NCBI GenBank assembly: GCA_000469685.2
Contig: LS997565.1
Location: forward strand, 5,482,005 to 5,546,004
Length of the DNA stretch: 64,000 nucleotides
Direction: 5' to 3'
Origin: Haemonchus contortus
Taxonomy: Eukaryota; Nematoda; Chromadorea; Rhabditida; Trichostrongylidae
Shown: piece after piece, positions 48,501 through 60,420 of the stretch
Layout: each line of letters starts with the position of its first letter
How positions within the stretch are numbered: the stretch's first letter is position 1
The notes under the pieces: model-generated
Databases searched by the model: none
Told to the model about the DNA's origin: nothing
What the model saw: the letters and a program-made list of their open reading frames with translations, nothing else
Made by a program: the position numbers and the translations under genes

Positions 48501-51500
48501 GATTCCTACTGTCACTCTGAGTTTGATCCTCGTTCGGCTGGGGTCTTCCCAAGCGGCAGATCAGTAGTATGAAAGTACAAGATTTTTTGCCATGAACGTT
48601 TGCCTTCTTTGTCGTTACTTTGCAAATTTGATTATGTAGGAGAGGCGAAGAAAATCAGGATTGGAATCAAATTATAATTTTTATCGAAAGGAAGGCTGCG
48701 AGAGAAAGAAGAGAAGTCGGGGACTGTCAAAAAGAAGGACTTTTTGGAAATAGGAACAGAGTGCTTGTTGATTTGTAATAGTGGCTTCAGAATTCTTCGT
48801 TTCTTGGATCTGATTCTAATAATTTTAATACTAAGATAGGAAATAAGGTCGATCAGTAAAAATATGAATGAATTTATCTCGTAGTCTTGAATTATTCCTC
48901 AAATGGATTCTGATTTGAACAGGTTGAGGGGGACACTAATCGATAAAGTGCAGACTAACTTAATTATCAGATGAATCAGAGCAGTGAAAGATAGTGTAGC
49001 ACTACATCTGGTTTTTGGCTGGGGCGTCTGTGCCTGTTGGAGACATCGTTGAATGAGGCACACAAATGTGCTAACCGAGGGATATGGACAACGTCAGTGG
49101 GCGGGTGAATTATTAGCTATGAAGATTCCCGGCACGGGTATGACCATCAGTTTTTCATGGCCGAGCTCGGAACTGAATTTATTGCCTATTCTTTGCGAAG
49201 CCGTTCCACGGGTACCAAAATTGTCTGACTGGCTCGTAGATACATAGACAAATGCCCCTATGATTTTGAACAAGTGTCGGCAATGTGAGATGAGCCACCT
49301 AGGGTGAACTTTTTTTCTCTGTTCTCAGATTCCGAAGAAGATTAGGGATCAACGAGGTATCTTGACCTCTATGTGGGATTTTGTCTCAAATGAGTCGTTC
49401 GGTTGTGGTGCAGTTTCCAACTTGTAGTCGTAGAAAAACTCCTGTCCCGCGCCGAGGTAAATGTGACATTCCGATCGTGGTAGCAGATGTTCAGAGGAGG
49501 CACGGAATCTGTAATGGGAACGTCGTTCGCGTTAGGATACGACTATGAATAGTAGATAATCTGTCATCGTCTGGTTCTAGCTACTAATAGTTAATCATTC
49601 GGAAATGTCATCGAAAGAAAAAGTGCAACGAGCTTTCTCTTCAGCTTTTGCAGAGTGTAGAATTGTTAATTCGCCATCGTTGGGTTTTTCTCTCATGGCG
49701 ATTTCTCATTCTCTTTTTTAGAAAGAGAAAAAGAGAGAGATCGAAGAAATTGGGTTTCTGAGTTTTTTCCCGAAGTACTTCGGATGGTGCACTGATGGTG
49801 AGGGGCGTCTTGAAAAACTTCCAGAGAGCAGGGTTCCCTTCAAAATGCATAGCATTTCTTGTCTATTATCTATGAGTATCGGTCGACCAAATTCGGCACA
49901 GGCTGGACGGGAGATTGGCCTTGGGAGGCCTATGATTTTCGAGATCTCTGCATTGATTTCTGCCTGGATGTTTACTCCCCAATTTCGGAGACAGTACGTC
50001 TGAGGTCTTCTAATCAGGGCATGATACCATGTCGTGTTCTGCTCTTTTCTTTTTCTAGTACGCCTTGTATTCGACATTGCCACTCGATCGTGGCATCCGT
50101 TGAATATGTTTCAATTCTATACAAAAGTTTCTGGACGTTTAATCATCTGGTATCTTCTTATGTAGACTGGTGTCAATCATCGGAAGGGGAGATTAAGATC
50201 ACTCGGGCAAGATCCGTTCCTTCAGGGGTGCATAGATGCTTCAAAGCTGTCAACTCTCCGGACGGGGAGTCATTAGGTTCGATTTGAGGCCATATAAGGG
50301 ACAAGGTGTTTGGCAGGCCTTTGTTCGAAATTTACGGCTTTCTTGTGATTGAGTTACTTAACCGAATAATGATACTTATTAGCTGCACGGTAATGGAATT
50401 GTTTTGCACGTGCGCAACCAGTAATATACTCGGACGAGAGAACAGATGGGCTGAGCTCATTGTGGTGTTGAGCGGAAATTTGTTTCTGAATGATCGACTC
50501 GCTTGGAAGAGGTCATTGCCCATATTATGGAGATGGATCCATTGGAAAGCAATGAGAATTACTCTCACGGGAGGTGCCCTTTTTGAAATTGCTTTTTCAC
50601 AAAGTAGGCAAAGGGAGGAAAACATCGCTCAATAAAATAGCAACACAACACTTTAGGCAAGCTACTTAGCCTTACGAGACTAATATGATACCATTAGGCT
50701 AGTCAGGGAGAGGAAGGAATACCTGGGTCCATGACTATAGTCAAATGAGTTATTGAAGGGGATAATTGTAGTTCTCATGTGGATCTGTGATTTGGAGTGG
50801 GAGTCGGAAGCATGGCGTATTCCATATAGTCAGTCGATACGTACTTTGTTTATTATATTTCTCGAGTAGGAAAACATGTTTACTTGAGTAAACATACATA
50901 AAATATATGTTACATATTTGTTTTGCAAGTGACATACATACTTGTTTTCGTCATTCCAAACTGCTATTGTCGCGGATGCTGAGAGGGGGTTACCCCCAGA
51001 GACTTTGACACAAGAGGAGATATCAGTCATTTTGGCGATCATTGCCTTGAGAAAACACGACGACATCCAAGCAAGGGAAAGCTGGAAGTCAGTAGCTGTT
51101 TTTGAATAGAAGTTCTTTTTAGAGGGATTGGAATGCAATTGGGGGACATTCATTTGAGGATCTTTATGGGTACTTTGATTCACATTCATGTTTGAGTGCG
51201 AGGCCGTTTTGGTTGTTCGATTCAGGCCCGTTTGAACGCTGGGTTTTCCTTCACATATTTTTCGCATCGAAAGTCGAAATAAGGAGTTATCTATGAGAGT
51301 AATTTGATGATTTCCTATTTTGTTATGATGGAATGAGATAGTGAAGCTAATAGTTTGTTGTTTACGCCATTCTCCTAATGAGTGACATATCTTTTGTTCC
51401 AAAAACAAAGCGACGTATTTATTGGTTTTCATGAGGGATCATCTCATTCCCATCTTGGCAAAATGGATCTAAAATGTAGTTTTAAGTGGTTCATGGATGC

Positions 51501-54500
51501 TTACGATTCTAGGAAAAAAGGTTGTTCCTGAAGATAACTTCCTCCAGCGCTTAAGTGAATAATTTGAGAAGTAGGTACTCAAGCACTCCAAACTGGAGTG
51601 TGAGAGAAGAAACGTTACTTTCCCTCTGCAGCACTTACTCTTTGCCTTGTTCGTTAAGTTCTTTTAGGTTTCCTCTTGGAAGTGGTAGAGTTGTTCGTAG
51701 AGGAGCCATTAATTGTTCGATTCTTCTTCTGAAAGCGGAAATACGTTCTTTTAAGCATTCGGTTATTTCTGCGACGATCTTCATGAGTGAGGGGGGGGAC
51801 AGTCGCAACAGGGGGTAGTGATAAGACCAAATAAGAGGGCGGAAGTGAACGTCAATAAAAATTATTCGAGCTAATTTGTCATGTGAAGGCGTCCTCGCCC
51901 TGTTAAGTCACTCCTATGTCAAAAGAGCTTGAGGGTTTGAAAAAAGAGCTTTGGGAGCTTCTGAATGAGTTCCTAAGCAACCCGTGAATGATGAAAAGGA
52001 CATTAATTTGCACTATTAAGTTGAATAGAAGTGAAAATTTCCAATGAAAAGGGCTTCGAAATTGATTACTAAGGACATTTCTATGACTCTATTCTGCTGT
52101 AGGAACTAGATCTGAGGGGACTGGAGGGAGGCAGTAGAAGGGAATAGTAAGTAACAGAGAATAAAGAATTTTGAAGTGCTTTGGAATGCCGACAATCTCT
52201 CGTGGGTCAAAGTGTAGGCCCCGATACGCGGTCCGAAAATTTTGCATGTGAGACCTTTTATGAATGCTTGATCTGAACCTTGGATTGGCTCAAAAATGAA
52301 TTAGAAGGAGAATCAATCAATCAACAATCCTAAGTAGGCAATAATCAAAGCTTCTTTTTGCGGGGTCTATGCTCGACTCATGGTCGTAGAACCTGAACCT
52401 GGTTCGGTCATGTCAAGTTTATTGACTGTAATGGACAGCATGCTGCTAGATAGCTTCATGTACTGATCTTCCCGTCATGGAGAATTTTGATTACGGTCTC
52501 AGGATATAGCCAATATGGTTGACTGCATTGTCAGTGATTTTACAGATGCGGGCTGCAGGTATGGTAAAGTCCGGATACGGGTTGCCGCTGTAATCTGTTA
52601 ACCTTTGACGACACTGCGGATTTCGACGTGACGCGCCCATGGCACCACACTCCCCTCCTTTCGCGCGCGACTGGCACCCACCGGTGGGTGGCACTGTCCC
52701 AGGAGAGAATTCGTTCACTGGCTTACTGAATTTAGCAGTTGGTAAGAATCAAGAAAATATGGTGGCACTAAAAATTGTGTGCCAATGTCCCATGCGCCAG
52801 TCATAGTGACACCCAACGGTGGTTGTCAAACGGTTAAACCTCCATCATAGGAGATACAGTAGGTACCCTCATCTTTCCCATGTATAAATCCTTTTGGAAC
52901 ACTTTTTTGATAAAAGCCGTTTCATAGAACGCTTTATGGAAAATATTTTCTTGTAAATTATTGATTGAATATTTGAGTAGTTGCATACCCATTCAAATTT
53001 ACGAGTAGTCTGCATGTCCAGTGCTGGCTGCTACATTACTCTACACTTAGTCATGCATGGTCTTTGAAGCTGGACAGCCATTACTTTACTATGCAGAGCA
53101 TACAAATTATTCCCGAACACTGCTGTATCTACTGCTTCAGATCCACGAATGGTTGCCGATCTTGGTAACACTGTCGATTTCTTACATCGTGTTCGGGCGT
53201 TGAAAGTTCGTGGAGCCAAGGGCTATGTGGGAACGTCGAATATCGTATGGAACTCACTCACATACAGTCTACACTTTTGCAAGAATTTGTTGGCTCTCTG
53301 GGTGAGTTACGTGTATCGTTAAGGTTAGTTATGGAAAACCTGAAAAGTCATTTCCAGATAACGGATTCGGATGCAACCAAGGTACACGGATTGAATACGA
53401 TAAAACGGACCCTTCGGCGACTGGTCGTTCATTATTCTATGAATAATCTCGAGGTCAGTTTCGATCGAGTTAATGTGAGTTTGTAGGAAGAGTAGGGAAT
53501 GGGCAGAAGGCGAATTGTAAATTGGGGATCGAAAGGAACGATGAGCGGCCTCAATCGATTTTGGGTTATTTGATTTGAACAATAACAACTCGAAGAATCA
53601 CTTGAGAACTTTTGATGATCAGGGCACTTGGCCTCTTTTGTTCAATAATATTTTTTTTTGGCATTAGAAGTGGCTGAACGGGTACCAACTGTTGAAAATA
53701 CGAATGAAAGCTCGCACCGATCAGTTGAATGTCTATGCCCCTCAGATTGTTAACCTGATACTATACTCTCTATCTGAAATTATAGCCATCAGATACTATA
53801 GGGAATTATTCGTTCGAGCTTAACTCGTGTTCATAAGCTACTGTGGCTTCCAAGGAGTTAATGATTGACGTTTGGGGTGTTATCTTCTCTTTTTTCAAAA
53901 TTGACATTTGCTAATAATTGAATGGTAGATGTGAGGGCTCTAATGTTTTTAGGATCTTCTGTTGGACAAGGAGCAAGTGTTGCCGATAATTGAGCAGGAG
54001 CATTGGCAGTGTTTAGAAGAAGTTGATTTTTCGTTCAATGATCTCAAGAGAATCGACGAGAGCGTCGTAGGTTCTATTCTGCGGATTTGATGTTTTGAAT
54101 TTTCGATTTTTTCCGTTTGTAATGATGATGAAAAAGTGAATGTTTCTGCGATATTTAGCGCTTACTCGGTGATGTACAGAAATTGAACATTAGCCACAAT
54201 AATGTTACGGAAATTGGTGGATATCTGCAACATCTTACTTGTCTTACGGAGCTGGACTTGTCATCGTGAGTTTAATCACTTCACTTTACTTTCTATTAAT
54301 CATTTTTATGCATTTTCTGGATTGATCTATTTTTTGTATCCTCAAACATATTTCGTAATTTTCACGGTATGGATTTTTTTCAATGGGCTCTGGATTTGAT
54401 TAGTTGATGGGTCAGAGTGCGCGAAATGTTCCCATTCATTCCTGGCCCGTTTACTTTTTTCCAGTGAAATATTTGTTGAAAGTCATCCACTGTTTTTTTC

Positions 54501-57500
54501 TTTTTAGTTACTGTCAGTAGGTTGGAGTACTCTTCGAAAGGTGAAATCCGATTCTCTTAAAAAAATTTTGAAAACTCTCAGAACTCTCATTTCCAAGCAA
54601 GGCGATTTCCGAAACGTAACAAGAGAAACCCGGGTAGAGTTCGTTTACCATCCAAGGCTGAAAGGAACGCTTCATTGGTCACACTCCATGCGAACATTCG
54701 GTAATGTGTGTTTCGAACTCACTATCGCCAAGTGAAGCATAGTGAATAGTGAAGGGGTTCGTCAAAAAAAATGTTGGCGATTTTCCAACGTTGCGAAGGA
54801 AAACATCGGTTTATCAGCCGAACGATCGCGCTAAAAAATGTGCTCGACGTTTTCCGATGCATGATTGACGGCGTTTAGAGACGAGATGCAGCCATCCCTT
54901 GATTCTTTTCTTCTTCACGCTTTTCTCCTCATTTCATAGTCTTCTTTGCTTTTGCCTTTTCACTTCTCTTTCTGAATTTAAAACAATGGAAATGGTAATC
55001 TAAAATTGGTATTTGCCTTTTTAATTTGTTTCCCATCGGTATTCACTGTGTGTAAGTGCTTGGTATCCAAACGAATTGCATTGGGTGATTTTTATCCTTA
55101 ACCAAAGCTCTGCCGCCCAATTAATTTCGAATAACAAACCTGATCAGTTCATGTTTGGCATTTGAAAACAGCAAATGTTTCAACTGTATGATGTTCAGAT
55201 CGAAGGCTAGTACGGTAATATGCGCTAATTTAATGAACAAATCCTGATTGCGATATTTCGGGCACTATTTGAGCCGTGGTCAACCACATTGAATTTTTTG
55301 GGGAGGATACTAACGATGCTCTGTGATATAGGCTGGCATGCTCAACTAGTGCAAGCATTGTAATAATTCGATACGCACTCCGATTTTATGATTCGAATAG
55401 AAATAGATTATGTAACATATCCTCGGAAAATTCAAGGAATCGCGAGCTCAAGTCTGTAAGGGAGCTTGTAATTTCTGCTTTGATAAGTCGACCGCCCAAT
55501 GTTTGTAGATGAATTCTAGAAAATTTGCGGAAATTCGAAGCCCGGTGTGAAAAGTGATCTCTTTATTTATAATATCAATTCTAGAAATGGTATAACTTCA
55601 GTACAACATTGGAATCAGTTATTGGGAAATTTGAAAAAACTGATACTCGCAAATAATGCAATTAAGGATGCTTCAGGTCAGTTCGTTGAAAAATTCGATG
55701 ATGAAAGATTATGTCTTAGGATTTCCTGATTTGAGAACCCCTTGTCGTCCCCAATACTGTTTTCATTCTGCTCCCTGAAGAAGCGCCAAGCCTGCAAAGA
55801 CCCATATCATCTGTCACATAATAATCTGTAATTAAAAATAATAAATCAATACTCACAAGACTACTCTACAAAAATCTGATAAAAACGCTGTTTTTGGCAG
55901 AAAACAAAATGTGAAGTGATTTTGGAAGGGGTGTTCTGTCAGAGTTGGTGGAAGTTTTATTTATATCGTCGCGGAACACATTTCCTTTTTTTCCTTGCGG
56001 TGCAGTTCCTCTTGGTCTAATAGATATTTGAGTGACCCACTGTACCCATGAGTCCTTGTATGCTGAGCGGTTCGGTAGCTAATCTTTAAAGTATATTCTG
56101 CCCGTCGTCCTTTTTTCAAGTTACTTATTCAGGTCTTTCACGAATGTACTCGTTGGAGTACCTCGATTTACGGTACAATGCGATCGAGACATTGGATTCA
56201 GTTTATCCATTGGGATCGTTACCATGTTTGGAAGCTCTACATCTGAAAGGAAATCCGATTCGAAAAATTGTCGAATACCGAACACGTCTACTAGAAGGAT
56301 TCGGAGAAAGGAGTTGGGAGGTGCGTTTTGTTTTGTGGCTCAAATTTATGGGGTATTTCATGCTCACCGTATTTCCAACGAAGTGTCATGACTTGACTCT
56401 GTCGTGATGGAATCCTACTTTATATAATTCGCTAAGTGTGTCTGTTGGTGTGTCGGTGTGTTTGTGTGTGTGTGTTTGTTTGTTTGTGTGTGTGTCGGTG
56501 TGTGTGTCTCAGTGTCTGAAATTCATAACTCCGGTCCCCGTGGACCTAGAGCGTTCAAATTCGGTAGGAGTAAAGGGGGCAGGATGGGAACACCTATAGT
56601 ACGTGGCAGGACCGGACTCCGTTCACAGGAAGCGCGGCGTGCGCGTTAGAAATTTTAGGTCGCAAATTCATAAGTCCTGTCCCCATTGACCTAGAGCGTT
56701 CAAACTTGGTAGGAGAACAGGGGGCAGGAGGAGAACACTTATGGTTGGTGGCGGGACCAGACCCCATTCACAGGGGGCGGGGCGTGCGCGTTAGAAATTT
56801 TGGTCCGCAATTTCATAATTCCTGTCCCGGGGGACCTAGAGCGTTCAAAATTGATAGGAGTAGGTGGGGCAGGACGGGAACACTTATGGTGGGTGGCAGG
56901 ACTGGACTCCGTTCCCAGGGAGCGCGGCGTGCGCGTTAGAAGTTTTAGGTAGCAAATTCATAACTCTTGTCCCTGTGGACCTGGAGCGTTCAAACTTGGT
57001 AGGAGCACAGGCGACAGGACGGGAACACTTATGGTGGGTGGCAGGACCAGAATCCGTGCACAGGGGGCGGGGTTTCGCGCCAAAGTAGTCAATTTGGCTC
57101 TAATGCGTTCAAACTTGATAGGAAGCAGGCGGCAGTATGGAAACATTTAAGGTGAGTAGTAGGGCCGGACTCCGCCCCCGAGGGACGGGATTTCCGCGAA
57201 ATAAATGAGTGGAAATCCATAACTCCTGATCCCGTGAACTTGGAGAGCAAAATCAATAGGAGGAGGCAGGATGGAAACATTGACAATAGACGGGGTCTTA
57301 GAGAAGAAGATCCAGTCACCAATCACTTCCCAGCGCCTTTGTTATTTACGATCTAGCTTTGACTTTTTGATATGTTTCATTCGACAAGAAGGGTAGGTGG
57401 TGTGATTATAAGGAGATAGGTTTGGTTCACTTCTTGCTACTAGATTACCACCGCTACCCAACAGAGTTTGCGATTAAGTGAGAGATCACGGTTTCTCTTT

Positions 57501-58913
57501 GCTTTGATATCATTCTTAGCAAAGTTTATCCGACCGCTAATAATGTCGGATCCACAGTTAATGATGTATCCGTGGAGAACAGGAGGTACATCCTTGGAGG
57601 CATCCGATAGTCTATACTCTCGCTCAGCGAAACAGCGAAATAACCTCGAAGAAAGGGGGAAGAATTTCATTAGTTTGATGTTTTTCGGACGAAGTCCCTT
57701 TGCCCCAAGAAGGAGGAGAGCCCTTGATGATGGCATTGAGGAACATTGATGGAAGCTAACATAGTAGCCTCACCCGCGATTAAGTCTCTAAATACTATTT
57801 TTCTCTGATCAGTCCTCTTTGTGATACTAAACGATGTTATATTCTTATACAGCGAAGATGACGGAAGACGTAAGACGAAGATCACAGAAAAAAATCGTCC
57901 CTAATCGGAGCTGACACTTAGGGTGTAGAGCTTACAAAGAAAAAGGAGATTTCGAAGAGTTATTTACGCATAGCAAATTTCTCACAGGAAGGAGGAGCGC
58001 CCGGCGTAGCCGGGCGAGCCCGTAAGAAGGAGGGAAGCCTGGCGTTAGCCGGGCGGCCCGACTGGTGAATTATAATACCGATGAATTCTTCAGTATATGA
58101 ACGAGATCATGTTTAGCTTGTCTTTTTGTCTATCTTTTTCAGTATGGAACGTCTCGGTTTTGTTAAAATTATTCAGTAGTGCTCTATGTTTTCCAAACTA
58201 TGGGCCTCAGGCGTTCCTCTACCTCCAATCCCTTCCCTTCGACAACATATAGTCATCTCATGCTTTTTACCAATAGGGTCAAAGGTTGAAGTCTTCCGGC
58301 GTTTGTTGGCCTCGTTTTCGAGGTGCGTCCCGCATCCGACTTCCATTCAGAATCGTGGTGAAGTTACGAATGCTCATGTAGCCTACGCAATACCGTGCGG
58401 TGGCTAGCCGATGTACAGTCAGTGCTTTTGTCCTCCCATACGAGTCTGGTACGAGTCGAAACCCCTGTAAGAGTGGGGGGGCTTAGTTTGCCTGGGTCTT
58501 ACCTATCTGGGACTCGATCCCTAGACCACGCCTGTGTAATAATGCGCCACTTGGTAATGCACCATTTCCGCCTGAGTAAATTTCAAATTACTTGAACACT
58601 CACATGAAGTGTGGGGTTTGGTTTGGGAGAGTAGGCTGTTCATACGTCGATATGTACACGACGTGCTTGCAGGTGAAGTTAGACGGAAAAGCGCCGGATG
58701 ACCGTGAACGCGATACAATTAGACTTCGAATGGCTTTGCGTCGTGCAAGAGAAGAGAAAGAGGAAAAAGAGAGAAAGCGGAGAGAGAAGATAGAGGAAAG
58801 AATACGGTAGGTTGTCCTGTATCTTGAAGTTTTCGATGTTTCTTAATTTCATTCATTTCAGATACATTTCTGGCGATATTTGTCGATTGTCAGAAGAGCT
58901 CGATTCTAGCTGA
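27561..58913 (+). CDS. NISCH: Nischarin-like protein (PX domain plus leucine-rich repeats), 12 exons
   Basis: Exons: 27561-27659, 28374-28514, 30020-30163, 46435-46594, 53141-53301, 53358-53474, 53953-54066, 54159-54265, 55585-55676, 56133-56320, 58673-58806, 58862-58913; all joins keep phase and end in TGA. It encodes 502 residues. Residues 15-140 form a PX domain (ERRYSEF at 49-55, FLPPKK at 70-75), which binds phosphoinositides. Residues 129-275 match the nischarin linker (IEMHAITERL; GYVGTSNI). Six LRRs follow (about 295-415): VDFSFNDL, LNISHNNV, LDLSSNGI, LILANNAI, LDLRYNAI, LHLKGNPI, then a YRTRLLEGFGER cap and a charged helix (RRAREEKEEKERKRREK). Vertebrate nischarin is an endosomal/cytoskeletal regulator binding integrin alpha5, Rac and PAK; here the long C-terminal half is absent. 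Intron 3 (16.3 kb) holds an antisense gene. The 53358 exon could end at 53453 instead. Confidence 0.92.
30164..33526. other. Nischarin intron 3, left part, no gene seen
   Basis: No exon, repeat family or RNA gene was recognised up to the 3' end of the nested gene. Composition is ordinary AT-rich intron. Readings of up to 100 codons at 31396-31775 are cysteine/phenylalanine-rich and look non-coding. Confidence 0.6.
33527..36031 (-). CDS. TMEM121: TMEM121-like multipass membrane protein, nested in nischarin intron 3; first exon not found
   Basis: Exons in transcript order: 36031-35816, 35750-35526, 35439-35345, 35238-35017, 34205-34026, 33754-33527; all joins are in phase with good GTAAG/GTGAG donors and TTTCAG-type acceptors. 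About 387 residues visible. An acidic N-terminal part (DVVEENADEF) precedes hydrophobic segments FSFIICLALIIIQLG, ADALVIVVMLWLLVLAL, WIGWLVYSLVLVGKV, LSLSVLIFLFLLEAHHY, YLATAICLDLVDNIYFLDLLW, LDITILTVACVNFVMPTFALL and a last one around GLRIYLYILLEV. The DLVDNIYFLDLLW and SLFAVKNIAMIYLAMRELW blocks resemble vertebrate TMEM121 (DLLDLLDMQANLW; VGKNVVALATKACTF). It ends in a basic then acidic tail (RMKRRATGSRG, NNDDDH). TMEM121 function is poorly known. No in-frame ATG precedes 36031 without a stop; the start lies upstream beyond an intron. Confidence 0.8.
36032..46434. other. Nischarin intron 3, right part
   Basis: No confident gene. The first exon and promoter of the nested TMEM121-like gene should lie here; a minus-strand donor CACCAG|GTGAGAG near 36968 ends an ATG-led 17-codon stretch, but its phase does not fit the next exon. 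A 16-base G run lies at 37486-37501. Many short reading frames (for example 40312-40596 plus, 44306-44689 minus) show no recognised domain. Confidence 0.5.
46893..47160 (+). repeat. SINE-like repeat, family A, copy 3
   Basis: TGATTTAGTGGCAAATGGCG (A-box region), CGAGTTCGAATATTGG (B box) and CTCTGGGGTTGGTTACTCAG, AACACTGACTTTTATATCAG follow the order of the copy at 20846. It lies in nischarin intron 4, 300 bp after exon 4. Confidence 0.7.
48045..48255 (-). repeat. SINE-like repeat, family A, copy 4
   Basis: In reverse complement: CAAGTGGTATAGTGGCAAG (A-box region), ACTACCAAAGTGGTACACGG, ATCGAATACTGG (B box), then a shortened body with GGCTGAAAGCACTAGTACAT. A better A-box-like block than most copies. 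It lies in nischarin intron 4. Confidence 0.65.
50830..51432 (-). CDS. Hypothetical 200-codon reading frame, no family recognised
   Basis: The longest unexplained ATG-led frame in the window. It starts KTNKYVALFLEQKICHSLGE and includes SFTISFHHNKIGNHQIT and a serine/asparagine-rich middle. No signal peptide, domain or repeat was recognised. It lies antisense in nischarin intron 4 in AT-rich DNA with no clear promoter or splice context. It may be chance, a decayed transposon or a small single-exon gene. Confidence 0.2.
   Translation of the reverse strand: MKTNKYVALFLEQKICHSLGEWRKQQTISFTISFHHNKIGNHQITLIDNSLFRLSMRKICEGKPSVQTGLNRTTKTASHSNMNVNQSTHKDPQMNVPQLHSNPSKKNFYSKTATDFQLSLAWMSSCFLKAMIAKMTDISSCVKVSGGNPLSASATIAVWNDENKYVCHLQNKYVTYILCMFTQVNMFSYSRNIINKVRID
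54266..55584. other. Nischarin intron 8, no gene seen
   Basis: A 64-codon frame at 54541-54735 (plus) has fairly protein-like sequence (LISKQGDFRNVTRETRVEF) but lacks phase-compatible splice sites with the neighbouring LRR exons. The LRR pattern runs smoothly across the intron without it. Left as unexplained. Confidence 0.4.
56410..57640 (+). repeat. Repeat family E, copy 3, with internal 145-bp minisatellite
   Basis: It starts TATATAATTCGCTAAGTGTG with a GT-rich stretch (56430-56515). Tandem units with GACCTAGAGCGTTCAAA then recur at 56543, 56688, 56833 and 56978 (period exactly 145 bp), with decayed units to about 57290. It ends with the TTTGATATCATTCTTAGC...TATCCGACCGCTAATAATG module shared with copies 1 and 2. 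It lies in nischarin intron 10. Frames through it are repeat artefacts. Confidence 0.8.
58330..58580 (-). repeat. SINE-like repeat, family A, copy 5
   Basis: In reverse complement: AAGTGGCGCATTATTACACA, GGCGTGGTCTAGGGATCGAG (B box), ACCAGACTCGTATGGGAGGA and GCACTGACTGTACATCGGCT, in family order. It lies about 100 bp before nischarin exon 11 (58673), close to the acceptor. Confidence 0.7.
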
Positions 58914-60000
58914 TAGTCTGCTCTTGAAGTTTTATCGCTTAAATTATTATATGCATAATATAATAGTTTCAATTGATAGGGGTTGAATGAGTGCTACCAA
59001 CTTTGCCCAGTAATTTTATAGATTTTCAAAAGCACACGAATGTTCACCCAATGTTTATACTCAATGTTTTCTGATAGAAATCCATACAAAATAATTTCCA
59101 AACTCCTTCTAGGGTAACCATATTTCAGAGTAACTTGTTTGTATAAAAGATGTGTCGTGATCGATTTGTATGGCAATTTCTTAATACCATTGCTTACCGA
59201 AAACCAGCCGCGTATTCGTTTATACTTAAGCTCTATCATTTATTTATCGCTTTCTTACGATGACTCATTTCTCATAGCTGTGATACGATTATTTTCACTT
59301 GACTGCTTTCGTAGGGCTTTTTTGATTTGTTGAAGAAATTATTTTCGTTTAGAAAAATTGATTCCGGCGATTCGTGTGCATAGATATTATTTATATATCG
59401 ATTTGCGTAAAAATTTAGACAGACTGTTTCTTTTTCTCGTTCTATCAGTCTCATCTAACAATTAATATCTTGGCTGCATTTCAAAGTGCAGTGCCCTTTT
59501 CCCCTTCTTTCCTTCCTTTTCCCTTCTTCCGCTTTGAGCGATATGGGTACAGTAACCCTACTTGCGGTGGAGGGAACCCGGTTACCTGATCAATTGTCCA
59601 GTTGTGCTCTTTAAGCGGACCGGGTTCCCTTCTTGAGCTCGGTCGAGGAACGGTGCGAAAGTCATGCCTCGAAAGTCTTCTAAAGCGTTCATTGAGAGAA
59701 TCTAGTGGGAAAAGTTGCATGAACGGAGTGACGATAGAAAGGACCTGTAATAGGAAAACTAGGCTTCTTTGTAAGAAATCATCATGGGAAAAATCACATT
59801 TTTCAACTTTAAACTTTCTTTCATCCAACACAGCAGTTCCCGCACTCGTCTTTTTTTGTTTCTAAATCACAGGGTTTACTTTGTAATTATCCCATAAAAA
59901 CGATCATTCTACTTGTTTTATTACTGACTGCAGGTCGTGGGAGCGGAACTCGCTTGGAGGAGGGGCTTGTATCACTGGAGTTTTTTTAGTAGAAACGTGC
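58914..60000. other. Downstream of the nischarin-like gene
   Basis: The 3' UTR is AT-rich; no canonical AATAAA was seen right after the stop. A 12-bp perfect inverted repeat (AGGGAACCCGGT at 59571-59582 with its complement at 59619-59630) is the only structure noted. Minus-strand frames here are probably non-coding. Confidence 0.5.
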
Positions 60001-60009
60001 ATCATGAAG

Positions 60010-60420
60010 CTCTTCTTCTTCTTCTTCTCCCTAGCATTAGTACCGTCGCAGGGTCCGCTGTTCTTGTCAGCTTCTCCATTTCATTCTATCTATGGCATCT
60101 TCTGCCGTCGCCTTGGTTTCGGCGAGGTCTTTCTTGATCATGTCCCGCCATCTTTTCTTTGGGGCTCCTCGTGGTCGCTTGCCTTGCGCCTCTAACTCCA
60201 TTGCCTTCCTTATCGGGTGGCTCTGTGGTCTTCTTAGGACATGTCTGAACCATCGTAAACGCTGCTCCCTCATCTTCAGTTGATCTGGAGCTTTTTGCAT
60301 GACCGTCCGGACGTCTTCATTTCTGATCCGATCCAGCCGCAGGCCCATCTGAGCATTCGCATTTCAGCGGAGTTGCGCTGTCTTTCAAGAGTTCATGAAG
60401 CTCTCTTCGGTACAGATAAA
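60010..60420 (-). pseudogene. Non-LTR retrotransposon fragment (C-terminal end)
   Basis: The minus strand reads RNEDVRTVMQKAPDQ, RWFRHVLRRPQSHPIRKA and KRPRGAPKKRWRDMIKKDL, the typical C-terminal end of LINE reverse transcriptases (a W..H-V.RR motif and a G.P..RW.D motif). Upstream, an RMLRWACGW-type stretch is in a shifted frame, so the copy is frameshifted and 5'-truncated. A run of GAA triplets (60009-60030) lies at the 3' end, as expected of a LINE with a simple-repeat tail. It differs from the RTE copy at 62437. Confidence 0.75.

Larger units (their letters stand above)
46595..53140. other. Nischarin intron 4
   Basis: Besides the two SINE-like copies and the 200-codon frame, no structured element was recognised. 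The end of the intron is a good acceptor (CTGCTTCAG) at 53140. A minus-strand frame opposite exon 5 is a shadow. Confidence 0.5.

Noticed and set aside
59571..59630. 12-bp inverted repeat as a transcription terminator
   Set aside because: The 36-nt loop and the eukaryotic context make an intrinsic terminator implausible; it is noted only as a small inverted repeat.
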